Shown here piece by piece: positions 45,201 through 54,566 of a stretch of DNA of 64,000 nucleotides. Origin of the DNA: DASQBT01 sp963782495 (GTDB lineage Bacteria > Pseudomonadota > Gammaproteobacteria > Burkholderiales > Thiobacillaceae). The notes below the pieces were generated by a model that worked only from the letters and a program-made list of their open reading frames with translations, did no database searches and was not told where the DNA came from. Each line of letters opens with the position of its first letter. Positions within the stretch are counted from its first letter, which is position 1. The position numbers and the translations under genes were made by a program. The DNA lies in the NCBI GenBank assembly GCA_963782495.1, contig CAWAJU010000005.1, positions 240,868 through 304,867 of the forward strand. The letters run 5' to 3'.

Positions 45201-46823
45201 TTCCTGATGGACGAGGATCGCCAGATCTTGCGATTGACCGTGTCGCACGAGCTTTCTCCGGAAATCATGTCTCTTTGCGCCCGCCTGCCATTGGGCAAGT
45301 GCCACTGCGGCCAGGCTGCGGTCAGCCGGCAAATGCAATATGCCCACTGTGTGGACGCACGGCACGAAATCACCTATGCCGGCATACGTGATCATGGCCA
45401 TTACAGTGTGCCTATCATTTCGGGCGATCAGCTACTGGGCGTACTGGTGTTGTATCTCCCGCCGGATTTCCCGCGCGACCCCTTGAAAGAGCAATTCATC
45501 TCTTCCGTGACCGATATTCTGGCCGGCTTCATCAGTCGCAAGTATGCTGAACAAGCCCTTATCGATTATCAGGTACACCTGGAGGAGCTGGTGTCAATGC
45601 GCACCGCCGAACTGGTGGGGGCCCGAGTCGAAGCCGAACGCCTGGCCCGGGTGAAGAGCGAGTTCCTCGCCAATATGAGCCATGAGATTCGCACCCCCTT
45701 GAATGCCGTGCTGGGCTTTGCCCAAATCGGGGAACGCGAGAGCAAGAGTCGCGAGGCACGGGAGAGTTTCCATCACATTGTCGATTCCGGCCAGATGCTG
45801 CTGGGCGTCATTAACGACATCCTGGACTTCTCCAAGATCGAAGCTGGCAAGCTGAGTATCGAAGCGCGGCCGCTTCGCCTCGCCGACACGATAGACCACG
45901 CCATGGGGATGCTTAGCGAGCGCGCCCGCGCCAAGGGCCTGACTTTTTCCCTCGAAATGGCTGCCGATATGCCGGAATGGCTGACGGGAGATGCACTGCG
46001 CCTGGAGCAGGTACTGGTCAACCTGCTCAGCAACGCAGTGAAATTCACCGATCAGGGCCAGGTGTGCCTGTCGGTGCGATGGGAGGCAGACAGGCTAACC
46101 GCGCAAATCGCAGATACCGGCATCGGCATGAGCGAAGAACAAATGGGCCGCCTGTTCACTCCGTTTGAACAAGCCGATGGTTCGACAACACGACAATTTG
46201 GCGGCACCGGTCTGGGGTTGGCCATTTCAAAAAGGCTTGTGGACATGATGGGCGGCGCAATTGCCGTCGAAAGCAGCCCCGGCGTGGGCAGCACTTTCAA
46301 GCTGCGCCTGCCGATGCGGGCGGCAACATCCGACAGCGAAGTTGTCAGCGGCAAGATGGACAAGACGAGGGGCGCGCGGCTGGCAGGATTGCGGGTGCTG
46401 GCGGCTGAGGACGTAAAGATCAACCAACTTGTCCTGGACCGCATCCTGGCGCGCGAAGGCGCCCGGGCAGTGTTCGCCGACAACGGCCGCCAGGCTTTGG
46501 AACGGCTTGAGGGAGGGCGTGCAGCCGACTTCGACGTCGTGCTCATGGATGTGCAGATGCCGGTAATGGATGGCCATGAGGCGGCCCGGCGCATCCGGGA
46601 AATCGTACCGCAACTGCCCATCATCGGGCTGACCGCCCACGCCCTCGCGGAAGAGCGGGACAAGTGTCTGGCGGCCGGCATGGTTGACCACGTTACCAAA
46701 CCTATCGACATTGACAACCTGGTAAGCGTCATCCAGACACATACATCCTGGAAGCGAACGATGGTCGGCCAATCCCCCATCGAGAACCTTGCCACCGAAA
46801 TGGGCACAAGTGGCTCAACATAG
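42282..46823 (+). CDS. Giant soluble hybrid histidine kinase: pseudo-REC, five PAS, two GAF, HisKA, HATPase, REC
   Basis: About 1513 aa with no membrane segment. An N-terminal receiver-like domain (LLFIEDSEADYLLV) has Lys in place of the phosphoacceptor (DAVICKFNVPG). PAS domains begin near residues 135, 265, 395 and 510, then GAF (about 635-785), PAS (about 800-925), GAF (about 945-1090), HisKA (SEFLANMSHEIRTPLNAVLGF), HATPase (NLLSNAVKF, ADTGIGMSEEQ, FGGTGLGLAIS) and a C-terminal REC (VLMDVQMPVMDG). The kinase core is intact. I choose the TTG at 42282 because GGAGAG lies 6 nt upstream; the GTG at 42258 is possible. Confidence 0.9.
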   Translation: MDRLVRLLFIEDSEADYLLVERRLRADGLNVHCRRVTSSLELGNALDEGRWDAVICKFNVPGFPIHQTYAQITTHHPELPVIAVSNTIAEETAADLLSEGAWEVVPYDRLAPAIKRALGAIGEVRGRYEPEFIYRDLFNNLGDAIFIADKTGRNLHVNQGAVAMYGHPREYLIGKTLLDMAAPARNDLEAIAAAIQRTLQGEPQRFEFWAMRADGRIFPTDVHMALTSYKGQRAVIVVAWDVTRRKIAEEELSKQHTVLKAILESIPIRVFWKDRDLRYLGSNTAFAIDAGTAGPQDLIGRNDHQLAWREHAELYQADDRRVIESGQAKLAYEEPTTTPGGNHIWLRTSKVPLRDSLGEVLGVLGLCEDITAAKKAEATLRLQVAALEAAANAIVITDHAGVVEWANPAFSNLTGYAMNEIIGRTTKQLQQSGVQGPKFYEDLWRTIRSGQVWSGEIVNRRKDGTHYHEFMTITPVLDNDNGIKHYVAIKQDITEHRETEKRLHLTQQIIDKSQAFFWINEVGKLIYANDVACNSLGYDREELTGKFIWDLDADFKAEDWPPTWSETRKKGSIALESRHRRKDGTVFPVEITAHHVHYAGEEHNFAFAQDITVRKQTELQVHRLNRLYAMLGGVSELIVRCHDAEMLYSEACRITVEEGGFLMAWIGLVDRDSREIKPVAHSGQFDAYLDQLLLNTNETICSAASHIVREQKACVCNDIARDDRMRPWREEALRAGYRASAGFPVMVAGEVRGALFLYSDTVNFFDTEEVGLLKRLSQNIGFALDVLEFEAYRRNAEEALRHSEENLNLAQAVSHTGSWYFDMASGIAEWSDEAYNIFGLTRGAMVDWNVFMECVHPQDRQKVLEEWSAALQGNPYDIEHRIVAGDQIKWVRQRAELHFDQEGRAIGAVGTTQDVTKRKAAETSMQWDREQQATLREMLEAVLKGGGLEETLDDCLTRLLAVSWLTILPKGGIFLMDEDRQILRLTVSHELSPEIMSLCARLPLGKCHCGQAAVSRQMQYAHCVDARHEITYAGIRDHGHYSVPIISGDQLLGVLVLYLPPDFPRDPLKEQFISSVTDILAGFISRKYAEQALIDYQVHLEELVSMRTAELVGARVEAERLARVKSEFLANMSHEIRTPLNAVLGFAQIGERESKSREARESFHHIVDSGQMLLGVINDILDFSKIEAGKLSIEARPLRLADTIDHAMGMLSERARAKGLTFSLEMAADMPEWLTGDALRLEQVLVNLLSNAVKFTDQGQVCLSVRWEADRLTAQIADTGIGMSEEQMGRLFTPFEQADGSTTRQFGGTGLGLAISKRLVDMMGGAIAVESSPGVGSTFKLRLPMRAATSDSEVVSGKMDKTRGARLAGLRVLAAEDVKINQLVLDRILAREGARAVFADNGRQALERLEGGRAADFDVVLMDVQMPVMDGHEAARRIREIVPQLPIIGLTAHALAEERDKCLAAGMVDHVTKPIDIDNLVSVIQTHTSWKRTMVGQSPIENLATEMGTSGST

Positions 46824-46842
46824 CTGATGGACCAGACACGCC

Positions 46843-47727
46843 GTGCCGGACTTCTCACCTGAAACTGCCAACTTCGTCACCGAACTCGATGCCGCAGTCG
46901 AGGCGCATATGGAGTGGACGCGCCGCGTGTTGCGCTGCGCTGTGCTGAGTGCGACGCCGGGCGAAGACGCGCTCGCACCCTTGGCGCATACGCTCTGTCG
47001 CTTCGGTCGCTGGTTTGTATTGAACAAGGTCCATTTCGAACAGCTTGACGCTGAGAACACGCGCAGGCTTGAAGCCGTGCATCAAACCATGCACGATGCC
47101 GTTCGGTCCATCTGCACGGATGTGCTGGCCGGACGGCCGGGCCAAAGCACCTATCTGGAGGCATTCGAACAGACGCAATCCGAACTGATTCAATTGCTCG
47201 CCAAGTTCAAGACACAGTTTCTCGCCAGCGCCGTTCGACATGATCCGCTGACCGGCCTTCCCATGCGCTACGGCTTAGAAACTGACTTCATGCAAATTCA
47301 GAAGAACTGCAAGCGCAACCACTCCCTGTTCTATATCGGGGTAATCGATGTGGATCATTTCAAGCAGGTCAACGACCGCTATGGCCATCCGGTCGGTGAT
47401 ATCGCCTTGCGCCATGTGGCAAACACCCTGAAACGCATTACGCGACCCAACGAACCGCTGTATCGTTTCGGCGGAGAAGAGTTCCTCTTCCTGATGCAAT
47501 GCCAGGCTCCGGAATCGGCCGCTGCAGCCGCGCAACGTTTTATCAACGCAGTGCACAGCGCGCCTGTGCCGATTCCGCAAGGCGAACTTCTGGCATTGAC
47601 CGTCACCCTGGGGCTGACCCGCGTGGGTGAAGGTGAGGCCATGGGCAGCGCCGTCGAGCGTGCCGACCAGGCACTCTACGAAGGCAAGCGGGCGGGTCGC
47701 GACCGTTATGTCATTGCGGGTGGCTGA
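46843..47727 (+). CDS. dgcZ: Diguanylate cyclase with zinc-binding CZB domain (DgcZ/YdeH-like)
   Basis: A 294-aa cytoplasmic cyclase. The N-terminal CZB-like domain has His22, Cys52 (in LCRFGRWF), His80 and His84, almost the spacing of the zinc ligands of E. coli DgcZ (His22, Cys52, His79, His83). The GGDEF domain has FGGEEFLFLM and a D-D-x-x-x-F metal site (VIDVDHFKQVND). In DgcZ, zinc binding inhibits c-di-GMP synthesis; the same control is expected here. It starts with GTG at 46843. Confidence 0.88.
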   Translation: MPDFSPETANFVTELDAAVEAHMEWTRRVLRCAVLSATPGEDALAPLAHTLCRFGRWFVLNKVHFEQLDAENTRRLEAVHQTMHDAVRSICTDVLAGRPGQSTYLEAFEQTQSELIQLLAKFKTQFLASAVRHDPLTGLPMRYGLETDFMQIQKNCKRNHSLFYIGVIDVDHFKQVNDRYGHPVGDIALRHVANTLKRITRPNEPLYRFGGEEFLFLMQCQAPESAAAAAQRFINAVHSAPVPIPQGELLALTVTLGLTRVGEGEAMGSAVERADQALYEGKRAGRDRYVIAGG

Positions 47728-48087
47728 CGCGATGGTTTGAGACGTTCCATTCCAGCCATTGTGGGATCGCGATGCCCCGGGGTATGCAAATCAGAAATCC
47801 GGAAATATGGATGACGACCTGGCAAACCGAGTCTCGCCGTCCCCGTTCGACCGCTGAAGACACGTTGCGAGTGGCGCCCGCAAAGTCCAGCGCGGACAGC
47901 CCCCAGGCGGTGGCCCATGGCCAGGATGCGGCTCAAGTTCGGGCCAAAACGTCCGATTCAAAACGTATCCTAATATCTCCGGAATTATCCCCATGTGCGA
48001 CAGGGGTTCGATCATCTGGCAAGCCAGGTTCCCAAGGCCGATTCGGCCACGGGCTCTGGGTTTCGGCGCTATTGAGGAGCCCTGCGC
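47728..48087. other. Intergenic region between the DgcZ-like gene and the CHASE hybrid kinase gene
   Basis: 360 bp. No supported gene; open frames crossing it are shadows with no ribosome binding site. A GAGGAG ribosome binding site for the next gene lies at about 48074-48079. Confidence 0.4.
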
Positions 48088-51000
48088 TTGAGCCTGAGCG
48101 TGCGTTTCCCGAGACTCGGGATGGCGAACCCTATCGTTCGCCTGGCGTCGATCCCGCGCCTGGCACACTATCCCATCACGGCCTGGGCCGCACTCCTGCT
48201 TGCGCTGGCTATCACCGCTTACGGCGCGTACCACATGAGGCAAAGCACTCTGCGGGACGCCCATGCCCGCTTCCAGGTCGACTCAGCGGATATCAGGACC
48301 GCCATCAGCAAGCGCATGGCCGAGTACGAGACGGTGCTGCGTGGCGGCGTCGGCCTGTTCGACATCTCGGACGGTGTGCAACGCGAGCAGTGGCGGCGCT
48401 ATGTGGACAGACTGGACATCAGGCGCCACTATCCCGGCCTTCAGGGCCTGGGCTTTAGCCAGATCATTCCCGCGACCGACCTGGCACGGCATGTCGCAGA
48501 GGTCCGTGCTGAAGGCTTCCCGGATTACTGCGTAGTACCCGAAGGGCAACGCCCGTCTTACGCCCCGACCATCTACCTCGAACCGTTCGATAAGACCAAC
48601 CAGCGCGCCTTGGGTCTTGACATGTACACTGAGCCGGTAAGGCGCGAGGCCATGGAAAGAGCTCGTGACAGTGGCCAGGCGGCCGTTTCGGGCAGCGTCA
48701 TCCTGGCCGATGAAACCACACGGGACTTGCACAGAGGCTTCTTCATCTACCTGCCGATTTACCGCCAGGGGATGCCGACGGACACGGTTGAGCAGCGGCG
48801 CGCCGCCTTGTTCGGCTTCGTCTACAGCCCTGTCCGCGTCCCTGAGCTGATGCAAGGCATCCTGGACGCCAGCATGGCTGGTCTCTCCATTGAACTGTAT
48901 GACGGGAAGGTCCTCGACCCCTCCCGGCGGTTTTACGACTCCAGTGGCCCCCAAGCCCATGTCAACGACGCCGCGACCCGCCTATTCCAGCAGTACACGC
49001 GGCTGGAAATTGACGGGCGGACCTGGGGACTCAGACTGCACACCTTGCCCGGTTTTCTATCGGTGGAGGCAGCAAAAGAACCATGGATCGTGGCAATCGG
49101 CGGCGCCTTGGCAGGTTTGCTCCTGTTTTTCAGCATCCTCACCGTTTCCCGACGCCATCGGGAAGCCCTGGCCCAGGCTCGCGAGATGACACATGAGCTG
49201 CGCCAGAGCGAAGCGCGTTCGCGGGCGCTGGTGGAATCCGCGCCCGACGCCATCATCGTGATCGACGAGCAAGGCGTGATCGAGACCTGCAACCCTGCCG
49301 CGCAACAGCTATTTGGCTATTCCGCCGAGGAGTTGCTGGGCCGCAACACCAGCGTGTTAATACCCGGCCCGGAGCACGACGCGCATGATCGCCATATCGA
49401 GCGTTTTCTCGCAACCGGTGAGTCGCGCATCATGGGTATCGGACGCGACCTGCAGGCACGGCGTAAGGACGGCAGCCAGGTCAGCATCAACCTGAATATG
49501 GGGCAGGTAACAGGGGTGGCAGGAGGCCGCCGCTTTATCGGCTTCATCCGCGACCTGAGCGACCACAAACGTCAGGAAGAGACGCTCGAGCGCTACCGCA
49601 ATCACCTGGAAGTCATGGTGGCGGAACGCACCACCGAACTCGCAGCCGCGCAGGCGCACACCCAGATGATCCTGGAGTCTGTCGCCGATGGGCTGATCGG
49701 TATCGACCCGAAAGGCTGCTTCAGCTTTGCCAACCCGGCGGCCTGCCGCATGTTGGGTTATACCCAGATGCAGCTCATGGGCCTTCCCGTGCACAAGACC
49801 ATACACCACAGCCGGCCAGACGGCACGCCCTTCCCTGAGGCCGAATGTCATACGATCGAAGACATGTTTGCGGGTAAGGCCGTGCGGCAGGAGAACGACG
49901 TTTACTGGCGTGCCGACGGGAGCTCATTCCCGGTAACCGTGGCGGCCGAGCCCATGATGTGGAATGGCGAAATCGTCGCAGGGGTGGTGAGCTTTACCGA
50001 CATTACCGAGCGCAAGCGCGCCGAGGAGGAACTGCGGCGTTTGAACCGCGCCCTACAGGCAATCAGTGCGAGCGACCGGGCGCTGATGCAGGCCACCGAC
50101 GAGACCGCTTATGTGCGCGAAGTCTGCCGCATCGTGGTCGAGGACTGCGGCCACGTCATGGCGTGGACAGGCTACGCGGAACAGGATGCCGAAAAGAGTG
50201 TACGGGTGGTCGCCCATTCAGGCTTTGAGGCAGGCTACCTTGATATTCTGCAGCTCACCTGGGCCGACACGGAACGCGGCCAAGGCCCCGTCGGCACAGC
50301 CATCCGCACCGCCCAGGCGGCAATCTACTGCGACATGATCAACGACCCGGCCTTTCTGCCCTGGCGTGAAGAAGCGGTCATGCGCGGCTATACGTCATCG
50401 GTCGCGCTACCCCTGCTCGCTGACGGCGCAGCCTTTGGCGCCCTGACGATCTATTCCCGCCTGCCCGATGCGTTCACCGCGGAGGATGTAAAGGTGCTAC
50501 AGGAACTCGCCAATGACATGGCGTATGGAATTGTCACGCTGAGATTGCGCGCCGAACACGCCCAGAACATGGTGGCCCTGCGGGAGAGCGAGGTGCGCTA
50601 CCGCACCTTGGCGACGGCCACGTTCGAGGGCATCGTCCTGAGCGAGCAAGGCCGGGTGGTGGACTGCAACGACCAGTTTGTCGACATGGTCGGCTATTCG
50701 CGTGAGGAGATCATTGGCCGCCTGATATCAGACTTCGTTGCCCCCGAAGACCACGAGCGGGTGTCTTACAATATCCAGAACGACCGCAACTCCTACACCG
50801 AGCACGAGATGGTGCGCAAGGACAAGTCACGAATCATCGTTGAGGTCAACGGCAGGACGGTGAACAATCAGGGCCGTGCGACGCGATTAAGCACGGTACA
50901 CGACATCACCGAGCACAAGCTGGCCGAACGCGCGCTGCGCGAAAGCGTGGAGCGCTACCGTTTTCTCTACGAACAGATGCAGCAAGGCGTGATCTACCTG

Positions 51001-53310
51001 AATGCGGATGCGCATATTCTCGGCGCAAACCCGGCGGCCCAGCGCATTCTTGGCCTGTCGCTGACGGAACTGCAGCAGCTCAACGTCTGGGATGAGCACT
51101 GGCGCATCGTCCACGAGGACGGCTCGCCGTTTGCCGCGGACGCCAACCCGGTGGTTCAGGCGCTGGTCACCGGCCAGCCGGTAAGAGGCGTCGTCATGGG
51201 CGTCTATTCGCCGGCTCGTCATGACTACGTCTGGATCAACCTTCAGGCCGTGCCTCAGTTTCAAGCTGGGCAGAGCCATCCGGACCAGGTCCATGCGGTA
51301 TTCGAGGATATTACGGAGCGCAAGCGCTCCCTTGCCGAACTGAACCGGGCCCGCGCAGACGCCGAGCAGGCCAGCCGTACCAAGTCCGCATTCCTGGCCA
51401 CCATGAGCCACGAAATCCGCACTCCGATGAATGGCGTCTTGGGCATGGTCGAGGTCCTCAAGCGCAGCCACCTGACCGAACACCAGTCAGACCTGCTCAA
51501 GACCATTCATGATTCCGGTGCGCTGCTGCTCAACCTCATCGACGACATTCTGGATTTCTCCAAGATCGAGGCAGGCCGTCTGGAGATCGGACGAGAACCG
51601 GCCTCGCTTGCCGATATCGTCGAAGGCCTGTGCAGTTCGATGCTGCCGATTGCCACAGGCAAAGGCGTGCATCTCTCCCTGTTCGTCTCGCCCCGGATAC
51701 CCGAACAGGTGCTGACAGATGACGTGCGCCTACGCCAGGTGCTTTATAACCTGGTCGGCAATGCCATCAAGTTCTCGGGCGGGCGGCAGCAACGACAGGG
51801 GCGTGTGTCCGTGCGGGCGGAAGTGCTGGAGTCAGCCCCGCTGCGGGTGGCTTTTCGCATCGCCGACAATGGCATTGGCATTGGGCCGGAAACCCTGGGT
51901 ACGTTGTTCACACCATTTTCCCAGGCCGAAATATCCACCACCCGGCGGTTTGGCGGCACCGGGCTGGGGCTCGCCATCTGCAAACGTCTGGTTGACCTGA
52001 TGAAAGGCGAAATCAGGGCGGAAAGCGCACCTGCTGAAGGGTCCACCTTCACCGTCGAACTGCCCTTCGAACTGCCTGCGGAACAGCCTGCACCCAAAAT
52101 GCCAATCCTGGCGGGCGTCGCCTGCATCGTGGTGCAACATCCCGACTATGTCGCGGATGATATTGCCGCGTATCTCGAAGCGGGTGGCGCGCGCGTCCTG
52201 CAAGCCGCCGATCTGGACGCGGGCGCGCAGGCAGCCGCGAATCTGCCGGCACCCGTTGTGTTGATTCAGAACGCAGAGTCGCGACAAACTACACCGACCG
52301 TACCACACGCAAGCGCCGCCATGCCCCATCTGCGTCACCTGTTGATCACGCAGGGCCGGCGGCTGCAGGCCAGGCAAGCCGACCCCGATACGGTCAGCCT
52401 GGATGGCAGCGTCCTGCGCCGCGCGGCCTTGCTACGCGCCGTGGCGGTATTGGCAGGCCGGGCCTCGCCGGAAGTTTTCCACGACGCGACCGAGCTGCGC
52501 CGGGACGCGCGGCTGACCCCACCCGGCATTGCCGAGGCCCGCGACCAGGGCAGGCTGATCCTGGTCGCCGAGGACGACGCGATCAACCAGAAGGTCATAC
52601 TGGCCCAGCTTGGCCTGCTCGGTTACGCAGCGGAAGTCGCCGACAACGGCGCGAAGGCCCTGAACCTGTGGCGTGCCTGGCCCTACGCGCTGATGCTCAC
52701 CGACCTGCACATGCCCGAGATGGACGGCTACACACTGGCCAAGACCATACGCGGCGAGGAGGCGGGAACACGGCGCATGCCCATCCTCGCCCTTACCGCC
52801 AACGCCCTGCGTGGCGAAGCAGACCATGCTCTTGCGGCAGGCATGGATGATTTCCTGACCAAGCCGGTGACGCTGGATCTCCTGCGCGCCACGCTGGAAA
52901 AATGGATGTCAGTTGTGCATGCATCGTCCTTGCCAGACGCGCCAAGGACCAAACCCACCAACGCACATGCAGGCGCCGCGGTGGACGTTGCGGTGCTCAA
53001 GGCATTGGTGGGCGACGACGAGGAAATCGTACGCGAGTTCCTGTCCGACTACCTGGCATCGGCGCGCCGCCTGGCCGCGGATTTGCAGGCCGCATGCGCC
53101 GCAGCCGACACGCGGCAGGTCGGCGCCATCGCCCACAAGCTCAAATCCTCGTCGCGCTCCGTCGGCGCACTGGCGTTGGGTGAATTGTGCGCCGGACTGG
53201 AGAGCGCGGCCAAGGCCGGCGACAACCAGGGGATTACCGATGACAGTCTGCGATTCGACGCAGCCCTGGCCGAAGTGGATGCTTGCATCGCAACACTTCT
53301 GACGGATTGA
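48088..53310 (+). CDS. Giant membrane hybrid histidine kinase: CHASE, PAS, GAF, HisKA, HATPase, REC, HPt
   Basis: 1740 aa. A membrane segment (about 32-50) precedes a periplasmic CHASE domain (about 75-300, YETVLRGGVGLFDISDG), then a second membrane segment (about 331-351). PAS domains follow near 385 and 525, a GAF near 670-820, PAS near 835 and 960, HisKA (SAFLATMSHEIRTPMNGVLGM), HATPase (NLVGNAIKFSG, ADNGIGIGPE, FGGTGLGLAI), a degenerate receiver-like stretch (about 1345-1460), an intact REC (LVAEDDAINQKV, LMLTDLHMPEMDG) and a C-terminal HPt (IAHKLKSSSRSVGA). TTG at 48088 has a GAGGAG site 8 nt upstream; ATG at 48121 is the alternative. CHASE domains bind small extracellular ligands. Confidence 0.92.
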   Translation: MSLSVRFPRLGMANPIVRLASIPRLAHYPITAWAALLLALAITAYGAYHMRQSTLRDAHARFQVDSADIRTAISKRMAEYETVLRGGVGLFDISDGVQREQWRRYVDRLDIRRHYPGLQGLGFSQIIPATDLARHVAEVRAEGFPDYCVVPEGQRPSYAPTIYLEPFDKTNQRALGLDMYTEPVRREAMERARDSGQAAVSGSVILADETTRDLHRGFFIYLPIYRQGMPTDTVEQRRAALFGFVYSPVRVPELMQGILDASMAGLSIELYDGKVLDPSRRFYDSSGPQAHVNDAATRLFQQYTRLEIDGRTWGLRLHTLPGFLSVEAAKEPWIVAIGGALAGLLLFFSILTVSRRHREALAQAREMTHELRQSEARSRALVESAPDAIIVIDEQGVIETCNPAAQQLFGYSAEELLGRNTSVLIPGPEHDAHDRHIERFLATGESRIMGIGRDLQARRKDGSQVSINLNMGQVTGVAGGRRFIGFIRDLSDHKRQEETLERYRNHLEVMVAERTTELAAAQAHTQMILESVADGLIGIDPKGCFSFANPAACRMLGYTQMQLMGLPVHKTIHHSRPDGTPFPEAECHTIEDMFAGKAVRQENDVYWRADGSSFPVTVAAEPMMWNGEIVAGVVSFTDITERKRAEEELRRLNRALQAISASDRALMQATDETAYVREVCRIVVEDCGHVMAWTGYAEQDAEKSVRVVAHSGFEAGYLDILQLTWADTERGQGPVGTAIRTAQAAIYCDMINDPAFLPWREEAVMRGYTSSVALPLLADGAAFGALTIYSRLPDAFTAEDVKVLQELANDMAYGIVTLRLRAEHAQNMVALRESEVRYRTLATATFEGIVLSEQGRVVDCNDQFVDMVGYSREEIIGRLISDFVAPEDHERVSYNIQNDRNSYTEHEMVRKDKSRIIVEVNGRTVNNQGRATRLSTVHDITEHKLAERALRESVERYRFLYEQMQQGVIYLNADAHILGANPAAQRILGLSLTELQQLNVWDEHWRIVHEDGSPFAADANPVVQALVTGQPVRGVVMGVYSPARHDYVWINLQAVPQFQAGQSHPDQVHAVFEDITERKRSLAELNRARADAEQASRTKSAFLATMSHEIRTPMNGVLGMVEVLKRSHLTEHQSDLLKTIHDSGALLLNLIDDILDFSKIEAGRLEIGREPASLADIVEGLCSSMLPIATGKGVHLSLFVSPRIPEQVLTDDVRLRQVLYNLVGNAIKFSGGRQQRQGRVSVRAEVLESAPLRVAFRIADNGIGIGPETLGTLFTPFSQAEISTTRRFGGTGLGLAICKRLVDLMKGEIRAESAPAEGSTFTVELPFELPAEQPAPKMPILAGVACIVVQHPDYVADDIAAYLEAGGARVLQAADLDAGAQAAANLPAPVVLIQNAESRQTTPTVPHASAAMPHLRHLLITQGRRLQARQADPDTVSLDGSVLRRAALLRAVAVLAGRASPEVFHDATELRRDARLTPPGIAEARDQGRLILVAEDDAINQKVILAQLGLLGYAAEVADNGAKALNLWRAWPYALMLTDLHMPEMDGYTLAKTIRGEEAGTRRMPILALTANALRGEADHALAAGMDDFLTKPVTLDLLRATLEKWMSVVHASSLPDAPRTKPTNAHAGAAVDVAVLKALVGDDEEIVREFLSDYLASARRLAADLQAACAAADTRQVGAIAHKLKSSSRSVGALALGELCAGLESAAKAGDNQGITDDSLRFDAALAEVDACIATLLTD

Positions 53311-53315
53311 ACGCC

Positions 53316-54566
53316 ATGGCCACAACTGATGTCCCAGCCCTTTCGGACAGCCCGATTGAAAAGATGAAGACGCTGCTGATCGACGATGAGCCTTTCATGC
53401 TCAAGCTGCTGGCACGCCAGTTGGAGAAACTGGGTGTCACCGATATTGCCTGCCACGAACGCGCGCAGGACGCATTGGCCGTGCTCGAATCCGGAGCCGA
53501 TACCGTAAGCCTGGTGTTTTGCGACCTGCAGATGCCGGAAATGGACGGCGTGGAATTTGTGCGCCATCTTGCGCGCATCGGCTATGCGGGTGGCGTGGTA
53601 CTGGTGAGCGGCGAGAACGAGCGCATACTCAAGACCGCCGAGAAACTGGCCATGGCACATCGGCTCAATGTCCGCGGCATCCTGCATAAGCCGGTTTCGT
53701 CGCACCTGCTCAGGCCCATTCTGCAGCGCTTTGTGCAGGGCCAGGCCCACGCCGCGCGCCAGCATCAAAAGATCTATGGCCCCGAGGAACTGCGCAGCGC
53801 CATCGCTGACGGACAGTTGATCAACCACTATCAGCCCAAGATCATGATCGAAAGCGGCGCAGTCGCGGGCATGGAAGCCCTGGTGCGCTGGCAACATCCG
53901 CAGGATGGCCTGGTGTTGCCCGACCAGTTCATCGCCACCGCGGAGGAGCATGGACTTATTGACAGCCTGACCCAGAAGGTACTGACCGACGCCTTGCGCG
54001 AAACGCGCAACTGGCACACGGCAGGCTTCGACTTGCATGTCTCGGTCAATGTCTCCATGGACAATCTTGCAGCGCTGGACTTTCCCGAATTCATTGCGCG
54101 CGAAGCCAAGGCTGCCGGCATTCCACTCACCCGCCTGGTGCTGGAAGTCACCGAAAGCCGGCTGATGAAGAACCTGCTGGCCCCGCTGGATATTCTCACC
54201 CGCCTGCGCCTCAAGCATATCGGCCTGTCCATCGATGACTTCGGCACCGGCTACTCCTCGCTCGCCCAACTGCGCGACCTTCCCTTCGACGAACTCAAGG
54301 TGGATCGCAGCTTTGTTCACGACGCCTGGCGGGACGCATCGCTGCGTGCCATCTTCGAAGCCAGCCTGGGCATGGCCCACCAACTGGGCCTGAGGATCGT
54401 GGCCGAGGGGGTGGAGGACGAGGACGACTGGACCTTCCTGCAGCAGGCCGGCTGCGACATGGCGCAGGGCTTTCTGATTGCCAGGCCGATGGCGGCGGCC
54501 GAGGTTCTGCCTTGGTTGGCAAAGTGGAAACTACGTGCGGAACAATTCAAGGGGGACCCATCTTGA
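53316..54566 (+). CDS. Response regulator c-di-GMP phosphodiesterase (REC-EAL)
   Basis: A 416-aa protein. The receiver (TLLIDDEPFMLKLLA, LVFCDLQMPEMDG) has an intact phosphoacceptor. The EAL domain (about 165-400) has GMEALVRWQHP, NVSMDNL, EVTESRL, DDFGTGYSS, ELKVDRSF and AEGVEDE, so it should hydrolyse c-di-GMP. It begins 5 nt after the giant kinase's stop and is its likely output. The ATG at 53316 is used; an in-frame ATG at 53283 overlaps the kinase gene. Confidence 0.93.
   Translation: MATTDVPALSDSPIEKMKTLLIDDEPFMLKLLARQLEKLGVTDIACHERAQDALAVLESGADTVSLVFCDLQMPEMDGVEFVRHLARIGYAGGVVLVSGENERILKTAEKLAMAHRLNVRGILHKPVSSHLLRPILQRFVQGQAHAARQHQKIYGPEELRSAIADGQLINHYQPKIMIESGAVAGMEALVRWQHPQDGLVLPDQFIATAEEHGLIDSLTQKVLTDALRETRNWHTAGFDLHVSVNVSMDNLAALDFPEFIAREAKAAGIPLTRLVLEVTESRLMKNLLAPLDILTRLRLKHIGLSIDDFGTGYSSLAQLRDLPFDELKVDRSFVHDAWRDASLRAIFEASLGMAHQLGLRIVAEGVEDEDDWTFLQQAGCDMAQGFLIARPMAAAEVLPWLAKWKLRAEQFKGDPS

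Noticed and set aside
53049..54383. 444-aa minus-strand open frame
   Set aside because: Antisense shadow of the kinase HPt region and REC-EAL gene, which have clear motifs.
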